The notes under the pieces: generated by a model
Seen by the model: the letters and a program-made list of their open reading frames with translations, nothing else
What the model was told of the DNA's origin: nothing
The model's database searches: none
In this document: piece after piece, positions 36,958 to 47,500 of the stretch
How the letters are laid out: each line of letters opens with the position of its first letter
Position numbering within the stretch: position 1 is the stretch's first letter
Position numbers and translations under genes: made by a program
Assembly (NCBI GenBank): GCA_951812925.1
Contig: OX638369.1
Span: 58,356,228 to 58,420,227 of the forward strand
DNA from: Calliopum simillimum
Taxonomy: Eukaryota > Arthropoda > Insecta > Diptera > Lauxaniidae
Length of the DNA: 64,000 nt
Reading direction: 5' to 3'

Positions 36958-37684
36958 TATACCCTACAGCCGCAAAATACATAAAAAATACTAGAAATAC
37001 TTAGTAAATACAAGCTCTGAGCAAAAACTAGGCGAATTAGGACTAAAGAGAGTGGCACCTCCTATATAAGCAAAAGTTTCAAAATGTTATACTGCAGGTG
37101 GTTTTAAAGATAATCCAACCAAATTTCACTCAAACACTAAAAAATTTATTGCAAGCCCTGAACAAAAAATTGGTGAACTCGGACAAGATGGCGTAGCACC
37201 TCCCATACAAGCAAAACTTTCAAAAAGTTGTACTGAAAGCGTATTTTGAGATAACCCAACCAAATTTCACCCAAACATCAAAAACATTAATTCCAAGCTC
37301 TGAAAAAAATCTGGACGAATTAAGACTAGAGGGCGTGGCACCTCCCATATAAGCAAAAGATTCAAAATATTATGCTCATGGCGGTTTTCGAGATAACCCA
37401 ACCAAATTTCACTCAATCACTAAGAACATTAATTGGAAGCCCTGAGCAAAAACTAGGTAAACTCAGACAAGAGGGCGTAGCACCTTCCATGTAAGCAAAA
37501 GTTTCAAAAAGCTGTATTGAAAGCGTTGTTAAGGTAATGAAACCAAATTTAGTGCAGATACTTGGAATAGTCAGTGCAAAATCTAAGCAAAAACTAAGTG
37601 AATTCAGTCAAGCAAAATTTTCTAAACACTGCAGTGTAGGGTATATTATTTTTTGGCCAGGCCAAAGGTAACACCCTTACTAGT
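36958..37684 (+). mobile_element. Helitron-like element with about four satellite units
   Basis: Starts TATACCCTACAG and carries units near 37045, 37188, 37329 and 37471, each with GGCGT(A/G)GCACCTCCCAT and AAAAGTTTCAAAA, spaced about 142 bp. It ends GCAGTGTAGGGTAT, hairpin TTTGGCCAGGCCAAA, ACACCCTTACTAG before a host T. The 5' block seen in other copies is absent. Confidence 0.78.
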
Positions 37685-37789
37685 TGTAATTTTGTTGGTG
37701 TTTTACACAAATGTATTGAACAGTAAGCTCAAACCTACAATGTCATCTGATCTATACTTGTTTGGTTTCTAATAATGTAAATTATTTTC

Positions 37790-38210
37790 TGTTCCAAAAA
37801 ACATTAAAAATTAAAAAATAGTAATTTTCGATGTGTTTTGCGATGCTGAATTTGAATTCGTTTGCAGAATTGCTCTATCGCGTAAAGTTTTTAAGATATT
37901 CTCACTTAAAAACAAAAGAGAAAAAATGTGAAAAAAAGGTTTTTTTAATATTTCAGTCTACGTTATTTCGGAGAAAAGTAATATATCGACATAATTTATA
38001 TTAGGTTATAAACAAAAGATTAGAACTTTCACTGGCTTTATCGGATTTTATAGGTGAACGATATGTTATCTAGTTATGTAGCTTCAAAAATTAGCAAAAA
38101 ATGGTATATTAAAATTAGTATTTCTGAAAAACTGTACACGACTAAGCAATTATGAAAACACAATTCAGCAACGCAAAATACACCGAAAATTATTTTAATT
38201 TTTAATATGG
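37790..38210. repeat. Palindromic-family remnant
   Basis: The left segment AATTTTCGATGTGTTTTGCG, then GCTGAATTTGAA, is inverted at the right (38150-38200). The middle includes TTGCTCTATCGCG and TTTTTAAGATATTC, the family core seen at 24, 42 and 60 kb. Ends not resolved. Confidence 0.5.
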
Positions 38211-38842
38211 AGATTTGTGGTTTTTCGAAGGGGGATCGAGACAGATTTTCTTGGCCATCGGAAAATTAAAGCAAAAGCCTTTAAAACCACCCCCAATTCA
38301 CAATTATTGTCAAGATTTTTTGGAGCGACAGGCGTATTTAACCATCTCTGTCTTTTCATGTCCATAAAATTTATATGGAGCAAACTGAAACAGAGACGGT
38401 GAAATTACGCTGACTAACGCTCCAATTTAGGTATGGCAGTTAAGCTCAGTGTATTGCATGGAAGTAAGGTAATGTCCATAAACTCGAGGGAAGTCATCAA
38501 GTCAGACAAAAGCAGACAGATGGAAAGCATTTTCGTAAATCAATTGTTTAAATGTTATAGCACTCAAAAAAGGGGGGTTAGACGTTTTAAGATGGGGGAG
38601 AGTATGAGATTCGAACATCCAGGGGATAATACATTATAACGAAAGGAAACAAAAGTTACTTAAGTTTCAACAAAGTTCGGCACACAAACCTAAGACCAAC
38701 TGAAGAATAACAATTTTTAGTGCTTAAGAATGGTAAGCATGTTGACAGATCAGTATTACTCATATATTTATGTTGTACGTGTATGTATGTACATCCGGTT
38801 TGTACAATTAAGAATTTTCATAAACAAAATAATATGAATATT
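38211..38842. other. No gene seen
   Basis: A less AT-rich block (38210-38640) with frames of about 60-70 codons but no family resemblance. It may be an old element; I cannot identify it. Confidence 0.35.
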
Positions 38843-39860
38843 TATACCCTACACCCAGGGTATGTTCACTTTGTCCTTCCGTTTGTAATGCAGAGAAGGA
38901 GGCGTGGCAGATATAGAAAAGTATATATATTCCTGATCAGCGTCACCTCCTGAGTCGATATAGCCATGTCCGTCTGTCTGGCTGGTTGGCTGAGCAAGAT
39001 AATTCAATGAAATTTGGTGCACTGCCTCCGTTGTAAAAGATAGCTCGGGGGATTGAAAATGAGGGAAATCGGTCAACGGACACGCCTACCGCCCATACAA
39101 AAAATATATTCAAAATGCAATTTTATGAGTATTTTTCACGACAATGCAACCAAAATACGCATAAATACAAAAAATTGTAAGCGCAAGCTTTGAGAAAAAA
39201 CTGAACGAATTCGGACAAGAGGGCGTGGTACCTCCCATATAAGCAAAAGCTTCAAAACGCTATGCTGAAAGCGTTTTTTGAGATATTGGAACCAAATTCG
39301 ACTCAGACACTAAGAATCATAAATGAAAGCTCTCAACAAAAATTGGGTGAAATCGAACAAGGGGGCGTGGCATCTCCCATATAAATAAAAGTTTCAAAAT
39401 GCTATGCTGAAAGCGTTTTTTGAGATATTCGAACCAAATTCGACTCAGACACTAAGAATCATAAATGAAAGCTCTCAACAAAAATTGGGTGAAATCGAAC
39501 AAGGGGGCGTGGCATCTCCCATATAAACAAAAGTTTCAAAATGCTATACTGAAAGAGGTTTTTGAGATAGTCCAACCAAACTTCACTCAAATACTAAAGA
39601 CTATAAATGCACGCTCTAAGCTAAAACTAGACAAACTCGGACAAGAGGGCGTGGCACCTCCTATATAAGCAAAAGCTTCAAAACGCTATACTGAAAACGT
39701 TTTCCAATCAGACACTAAAAACTATAAAACCAAACTCTGGACAAAAACTGGGTGAACTCGGACAAGAGAGCGTAGCACCTCCCATATCAGTAAAATTTTA
39801 AAAATACTGCAGTGTAGGGTATTTAATGTTTGGCCAGGCCAAATTTTACACCCTTACTAG
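38843..39860 (+). mobile_element. Helitron-like element, most complete copy
   Basis: Order from 5': TATACCCTACACCCAGGGTA; conserved block of about 250 bp (GATATAGCCATGTCCGTCTG, CACGCCTACCGCC); satellite units with GGGCGTGG at 39221, 39363, 39505 and 39647, exactly 142 bp apart, plus a shortened fifth; ACTGCAGTGTAGGGTA, an inverted copy of the 5' TACCCTACAC; palindrome TTTGGCCAGGCCAAA; 3' end CCCTTACTAG. Hairpin plus CTAG before T is the Helitron end rule; subterminal inverted repeats and satellite units resemble DINE-1/Helentron-derived elements. No Rep-helicase is present, so it is non-autonomous. Confidence 0.8.
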
Positions 39861-40735
39861 TTTTTTTTTTTTTTTTTTTGCGGATGAGGAGTGAAAAAGC
39901 ATTTGCGCTCTTAGGCCCGATCGTCACCGGTACTCGTCGTGCCGGACTTTCCTAAACGTCCTACCGACTAAAAACACTTCCTCTTCATCGGGACCTCCCC
40001 CCTGGGAAACCATTTTCGATAGTGCATCAGAGGGGTTCCCTATAAGGCATTTAATGCCATCTCTTTTAATTTGCCTACGTTGGGCTTCCGCTTTATTACT
40101 CCTGTAAGAGAGAGGGGCTGAATAGTGCTTCAGCAGCCCCTGCCAGCATCTTTATTTATCTTTTTAGTAAAGGGGGGAAACCAGGAGGGGAGAAACCGCT
40201 TCAGGACTTGGACCTTAACCGAGGACGAAACGAGGTCCTACTGACTGCGATCTCTGCCAGGACGAAAGTTGTCCTGTTCTGGAACCCTCTTGGTCTCTGC
40301 CAAGGCGAACGAGGGCTAGTGTCGAGACCCCCACCAAAGAAGAAATTAAGAGCGCCGCCGGCTAGGCAAGATGATACATAGCGGCAGCGTTTTTTAATGT
40401 GAAAGGATTTCTTGATTTCTGGCAGCTTGATAAGCATCAAGATCTCTCTTCTTTAAATGAAGTATGCTCTCTACATATCGTCCTATTAATAACCAATTTT
40501 CTTCGCTTATCAGCATAGTTGGTATGATGTTTTCGGCTGTAAGTGGACCAACGCGATCCTGTAACTCCCGTCTTCTCTTCGCACAATTTCTGCAGTTGAA
40601 GAACGTATGTTCCGCATCGTCGAGTTCTGCGTCGCCGTATATGCAATCTGGTGTATCTGTCTTTGCTATCTTGTTTAGGAATTTCTGAAATAATATGAAT
40701 TTAAGCAGATAATTAAAAGGAAACATGTGCATGTC
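39861..40735 (-). mobile_element. 5'-truncated non-LTR retrotransposon
   Basis: Minus strand: a C-terminal coding end, a 3' UTR of about 500 bp that is GC-richer than its surroundings, and a poly(A) tail (T-run 39861-39879) that directly abuts the Helitron-like 3' end. Truncated upstream near 40735. Confidence 0.8.
40394..40690 (-). pseudogene. Non-LTR polyprotein C-terminus with zinc-knuckle-like motif
   Basis: Minus-strand frame with KFLNKIAKTDTPDCIYGDAE, DDAEHTFFNCRNCAKRRREL, then VGPLTAENIIPTML and a helical tail ending KKRDLDAYQAARNQEILSH. The EHTFF.C..C spacing is the usual post-RT segment of R1/LOA-type LINEs, where H and C residues form a finger-like cluster. No stop interrupts these about 90 codons, so the copy is fairly young. 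RT and endonuclease are lost by truncation. Confidence 0.75.
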
Positions 40736-41117
40736 ACCGCATCACTACATCACTTTGTTGATTAAAGGTTGAATTTTAAGTATCGCACGAGAATATAATG
40801 ATATTTCAAATTAAAATGCAATAAAGTTTTAATTTATTTTATATATCAACAATTTTATATAACAACTGCTTAGCATTTACCGGTTCATATTGTTTCATTG
40901 ATTTGCATCAAATCTAGATAGCCCCTACTTCATTGAGATGACTACTGAGTAGAGTAGTTCTTTTGGGCATTATGCATGTTTGGTGTATCGATTCAATGTA
41001 TTTCCTTTATAAGGTGGTAGGCCCCTAAGTTGAAATACCACTTTTTAAAATATTTTTTTTTTATAGCATTTTATATTATTTCTTTACTAATTAATTCTTA
41101 TAACATTCTCTTTACAG

Positions 41118-41243
41118 TCTTTTTATCGTTCACGTAACAAAACATTTAATTTAATCGGATAATCAATTTACTTAATTGATTTGGTTTTAATTGACATATC
41201 CGCACCCTGTATCTTCAATTAAAACGTGTAACGCGTCATCACG
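41118..41243 (+). other. Predicted 5' UTR part of the first coding exon
   Basis: A strong acceptor (CTAATTAATT branch-like segment, then a pyrimidine tract ending TTTACAG at 41117) predicts an exon start at 41118. The frame of the ATG is closed at 41160 and 41229, so this stretch is leader. It implies at least one non-coding exon upstream. Confidence 0.55.
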
Positions 41244-41517
41244 ATGACAATTCTACATGATATCAAACATTCGGAGAGTTGTGGTGGTGGACTCGGTGTA
41301 GGTGTTGTTGGCATTAATTGCTGTTCCAGCACCGCCAGTTCAGAAATCTCAATTGACGAATCGCCCAGTTCTAAAGTGAATAATAGTTTAATTAATCATA
41401 AAGATATTACACACAAAGGTATTGAAACGGATATCCCACGTTGCAAGGAGGTTGACATTGAATTTGAAAATGTACGCTACACAGTGAGAAAGTTCTCGTT
41501 CTCAGAGAGAAAATTCG
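41244..41517 (+). CDS. ABCG exon 1 (first coding exon)
   Basis: Encodes residues 1-91 plus the first base of codon 92. It opens with a low-complexity Gly/Ser segment and ends in the strand [11 protein letters not shown] that begins the nucleotide-binding domain in ABCG proteins. The donor is G|GTAAGT at 41518. The exon probably starts at 41118, after a good acceptor (pyrimidine tract ending TTTACAG). In-frame stops at 41160 and 41229 make 41118-41243 untranslated. Confidence 0.9.
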
Positions 41518-44500
41518 GTAAGTAGAATTCAAACTATTAAATATTTTTATTTTTAAAGAAGCTTATGGATCGTTTGAACTTTGTTTAAATCAAAGATTCT
41601 ATCACTTCTGGTTTTTTTATGCATAAGTTTTCACCTGTGTTCAAATATAAAAAGATTTTTTTTTTTTTAAATCGGATACCGAGCTATTTAATTTTCGGAC
41701 CAAATTTTAAAAATAAAATGATTACACAGGACCACAAAAAAAAAGTCCTGTAGAAGAAAGTTGAAGTACCGTACGGTATGGTTTTCAATGTGCTAAAAAC
41801 GAATCTGGGGTCAGAATCTAGCCATCACCCTCAGATTTTGAGATATCCTTGCTTGAAGTTGCAGGAAGCTCTGTTTTCAGGCTTATGGTGCAGTTCCAGG
41901 AAACGATGTAGTTCCATATTTTCAATGGAATCGAATAGCCATAATCTTCCTTATAAAACTATACATTCTAATTTTTTCGATTGGACTTTTACTTCCCGAG
42001 ATATCACCGTTTGAAGTAAACGTATCTCAACCACCATACAAAGCACAACATTATATTTGTAGCGTAAAATCCATTTTTAACATATAAATATGATAACCCT
42101 TTACTTCAAAGTTAGATAACTCTGAAAGTAAGAGTCCAATCGGAAAAGTTTGAAGGCATAGTTTTATAAGGAAGATTGTGGCTATTCGATGTCATTGAAA
42201 AAATGGAACTACCACATTTCTTGGAACAGCACCATAAGCCTGAAAACAGCTTTCAAAATCTGAGGGTGATGGCTAAATTCAGACCTTGGATTCGTTTTTA
42301 GCATATTGAAAACCATACCCTATGGTACCTCAACTTTCTGCTACAGGACTTTTTTTTTGTGGTCCTGTGTTATCATATTGCCCATGAACTAAATAAAAAG
42401 TTTGACAAAAATTAAATAAAATCACTGACGGAACTGTAGATTCAAAAAATGTAATTTGAAAAATACTAGACATTTAGGGTATTCCTCAAAACGTGTAACC
42501 TCTTAAACGCGTAAATTCGTAAAGTTTACGAGCTTGCTTTTAGTAACGCCGTTTCTAAAGAAGTTGTTACATTGTGTTAGTACAAAAAAAGGCTAAGTTA
42601 TATGCTGAAAAGGTGGGCGGTGCCACGCCCCAAGAAAATTAACTAATCATATCTCCGAAACCCTTTGACGCAGATAAATGAGATTTGGTAAATATGTAAA
42701 AATCATCAGGGCAAATAATTTTCACCGGAAAAATGGGCGGTGCCACGCCCTCAAAAATATAAATTCATTATTTCTCTGAAAATATTTGACGCACTTAGAT
42801 ATGATTGGGTACATATGCTAAAACAATTAGAACAAATAGTTCTCACTAGAAAAATAGGTGGTGCGACGCCCCTCAGAATGCTGATTCATCATATCTCAGA
42901 AGCTGATCGACGCAGATAGAGAAAATCTGGTACATATGCAAAGGGCATTTGGAAAAATAATTTTCAATGACAAAATAGGCAGTGCCACTCCCTACGAAGT
43001 ACATAAATACTTTAAACGGCAACACTTTTCACCTCGTAGTTTTATGAGGCTGTTTTCGAGTCCGACTTGTTTCGAAAAACTACGAGGCAGGGGTTGAAAT
43101 AAGAAAAAGTTATTACTGCAGAATTTTATTTTTTTTTTTGTTTTTATTTGCAATTTTTAGCAAAATTTTTTTAATGTCTTATTCAAGTGATTAATATTAA
43201 ATATTAACATTAAATAACAGATAGCATGGCAACGGTTAAATTTAAAATTGAAAATTTATAGCGAAATTTTCTTCGAATGCATTTATAAAAATATGTGTAA
43301 AGTAGAGTTGCCGAGTACTTATTGTGGTTGCTACACTTTAGCCCAAATTGGTGAGGTTAGACAACTAAAACAACGGTTATAAGCTAAATAAAATGAGTAT
43401 TTAGTTTCAACGATTAACGCAAAACAAAGTAATATGAATTAAGGTGAAAATTATTATTACAATTTTTTACAATATTCTGAAGTTATTACTGCAAATTTGA
43501 AGTTATAACTGCAGAAATAGGGTATTATTACAGCTTATTTCAATGCCTGCTACGAGGCACGCGTAAATTACGTTTCGTAATAGAATTGCTCTATCGCTTC
43601 TGGATTTCGAAATAACCTAACCTAAAAGTGCGGTTATTCGAGTGTTTTTTTTTTCTATAGGACATGAAGGGCCTTAGCAACAAACAATAAGGAAATGACT
43701 TTGTACGTTGATAGTCAAGCCGCTTTAAATGCCTTAAAATCAGACTATTTTAAATCCAATACAGTTTTTCAATGCTATACCGATTAAACTTATCCCAGCA
43801 AAAAAAATCAGGTATCTCTAAAGTGGGTTCCATCGCATTGCGAAATTTTAGGAAATGAAAAGGCAGATCTATTAACAAAAAATGGAGCTCTACTAGAAGC
43901 TCAATCCATTAAAATTCCAGCCCCGCTTCAACATTTCTTCTCTTTGAAGAACTCGCAATTGCTAACAGTGGCAAACAGACGCTGGGAACAATCCCCTACT
44001 AGCGGTGTAACAAAGCACTTTTGGCATCGTTTTCAGAAAGCAGAATATTCCAAATATATGCTATCCTTGACGCGAAGTGAGTGTAGTTTGGTGACAAGAA
44101 TTGTGACTGGTCATTGTCTAATTGGGCATCATGCCTTTAGATTGGGAATAGTCTTGAACAACTGGTGCAGAAACTCTCACGAGCCTAAATAAGAGGAAAC
44201 AATTGAACATCTTTTATGTCTCTGCCCTGCTTTGGCAAGAACTAGGCTAAAATGCTTTGGACAGCCGTTCTTTTACTCTTGAAAGGAATTCAATAAAATT
44301 CACGTAAATGACATTAAAAGATTCGCTGTATTGAGAGGATCCTTCAGTTTGGACAAACATCATACTAAAAGTACCAGAGTTTATGAATAGATTTTGATAA
44401 GAGAGTTTATGGTATCACTATGGATCGTTGTGGTCTATGTGTGGCAGTATTGCCGCCACCCTAACCTAACCTAACTTAGCAACAAAATTTCATATAGCAG

Positions 44501-47500
44501 TTTAAAGCCCTTCATGGAGGAATTTCGTACAGGTTATTTTCTCCATAAGGAAATTAAGGATACAAGAGTTTCTATTACTGCCTTCGTTGCATAGTTTTAG
44601 CAAAATCATATTTGCCTTACAAACTGTAATTTAAATTTTTTTAATTACTGAATGTAATGAAAATTAATTTCAACTTATTTCCATTTTAGTTGCAAAAGAA
44701 ATTCTACACAGCATTAATGGCGCATTTCGTTCCGGTGAACTCACTGCCATAATGGGACCTTCCGGATCAGGCAAAAGTACACTTTTAAATGTGATGACAG
44801 GATATCGGTAAGTGTAAATTTTATATGTAAATTTTTTAAAAGCATATTTACACTGTAAGCGTGAATTTGTGTACAGATGCTCAGAATAAAACAAAAGAAT
44901 ATATGTACTTAAGTACTTACTACTAGAATTAATAGGCGTTAATAGGTTAAACAAACTATTGAGTGTTTGAAGATGATGTTGACAAAAGTCCACTCATTAG
45001 CAATAGAACCTTTTTTTATATATTTGCACTTGAATAAATCGTTTAAATACATTAATTGTTCTTAATTAAATTTTAATACATTTCAGCGTATTTTTAGTTA
45101 AAATTATGAACGTTTTGTTTTTGTTATTTTTTGTAGTATCTTATAATTTGCGGTTTCTTCAGTGTGAATCCAGCGAAACATTTTAATTAAGAACAATTTC
45201 ATTAGAATAATACCTTTTTAAAACGTCATGGTTTTTTTAAGGAATAATTATTGTACTTTGTCAACTGGAATTGAACGATTTTTGTTTTTATTTCTAGTAT
45301 TTTTTTCTTTTGCTATGTTTGTATAATATACTTATTTTTATACCCTACACCCAGGGTATATTCACTTTGTCCATCCATTTGAAACGCAAAGAAGGAGTCG
45401 TGGTAAAACCAAAAAAAATATAAATACTAAGGAAAGAAAGTACAAGCTATGAGCAAAAAACTAGGTGAATTCGGGCGTGGCACCACCTATAGAAGCAAAA
45501 GTTTTAATTGAAAGCGATTTTTGAGATAATCCAACAAAATTTAACTGAAACACTAAGGATAGAATATGCAAGCTCTAAGCTACTACTGGGTGAACTCCGA
45601 CAAGAGATTCAAAATGCTTTACCAAATGCGTTTTTTGAGATAATCCATCGAAATTTCAACCAGATACTAGGGATAAGATATTTAAGCTCTGTAGTGGAAG
45701 CGTTATTTGAGATAATGTAACAAAATTTCACACAAAAACTAGGGTTAACTAATGAATTCGGACAAGAAGGCGTGGCACCACCTATACATGAAATATTTTT
45801 AAAATGCTGCAGTGTAGGGTATATAATTTTTGACCAGGCTAAAGGAAACACCCTTATTAGTTGAATTTGAACTTAAGTCATTTATTTTGCAAAGGTCGAT
45901 TTATAAAAATAACCAATTTATTTTTATGTATATTTTTTATTATGACAAATTGGCCAATTCAGACCAATTCTGCTTTTATTTATTTTTATATTGTATATCG
46001 TCACTCTTAGGCCAGATTCACGAATGTGAAAATTATTGAATTTGAGAAATTGCTATTTGAAATATTTTTAAACATTAAAATTATATGTAAATTCTGCTTT
46101 TTCGTGTTATAAACTTTGCATTTACTATTAAACCACCTCAGATATTGCTTTCATACTTCTGGCATAACTTTATTGAACTATTTTATACAAGAAAACCGCA
46201 TTAGTGCAAAACCGAAAAATTTGCACTTTCGTGAATCTGGCCTAAGAGTGACGATATGAAATTGCAATTGAATAATTGGAAATAAAAATTATTGAGAACT
46301 GATTTGTACATACTTTTTGAGTACACTTTTGTAAGATAAAAAAAAAAAAAAACTTTAAGATTTTATTTTGAAAGAAAAAGTTATAAATTAACCTTAAATT
46401 TTATTCAAAAAATTTTTCTAAGCCCAGTGCAAAAAAAAATTTTTAAGCCCATAATATCATTCATTGCAAAATAATTGACTAGAGATAAAAAATAGTTTAT
46501 TTTGTTATTAAGTTCACCACCCTTTGTATGTATCAAATACATACGAATTAATTAAATGTACTGATTTTATATACTACTACTTTTATATCATGTACAAATA
46601 CATATTGTATTTATTCACTCAAATATTTATGGCTAAGACGTGTACAGATTTACAATTTTTTTTGTGATTTATTTGTTTAAATGCTTACCTACCTATATAA
46701 AAAAAGGCGTTCCGAATTAATAACTTTGCAACCAAATTGAAAACTTCTTTAACAAAAATGGTTTCCTTAATAAAAAGAAGCATTTTATCGTTAAATTTTA
46801 TTGCAAAATTTTGTTTTGACAATAAGTTTGTAGTACTCGTACTCGTATTGGCCCTATGCTCCTCCTAGGAGTTAAAGGAGAATACATACACACATACTCG
46901 TACGAGTACATACTTACCTAGTATATTTTTGGGAATGTTAATGTTTTAATGACTCAAAACGTAATGATTCATATCCACTCCTTTCAAACGCGTCACACAT
47001 TTAACTTGACTGACAATGATGACAGCTGGACTTTGGCAGTTGTTATTTTCATCGCAAGTACGATTCCAATAATATAAAGAACGCCCTTTGTTTTCGCCAA
47101 CATACCGCCGCTTTTAATCAGAGAAAAAACATTTAATTTTAGCATTGGAAATTAGATTCCGTTCAGAAAAAGTTTCAATATGCAGTGCATACGGTTTAAT
47201 TTCACTGATTAATTCAAAGTTGCGTCGCATTTCAAATGGTTTGCAATGTTGATAAACTGAAATTGTTGTTTTCTTTCAAACTGCAAATAAATAAATAATA
47301 AAAAAAATTTTTAATTTAATCTGAGGCATATAGTGTTTCAAATCGGTTGAAAGAGACTAATGACGCAGATTAAAAATTTCTTTCTCTTCGGGCATGTATG
47401 AAGTGTATGCTTTAGTTAGAAGGAATTGCAGAAATTGGTTTTCGTCCGAAAGTTTTGCACTTTGAAGATTTTACTTGTAAGAAAATTACACTTTCTTTTT

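Noticed and set aside
44456..44475. Telomere or chromosome end
   Set aside because: Only three CCTAA units at a LINE end in the middle of an intron.
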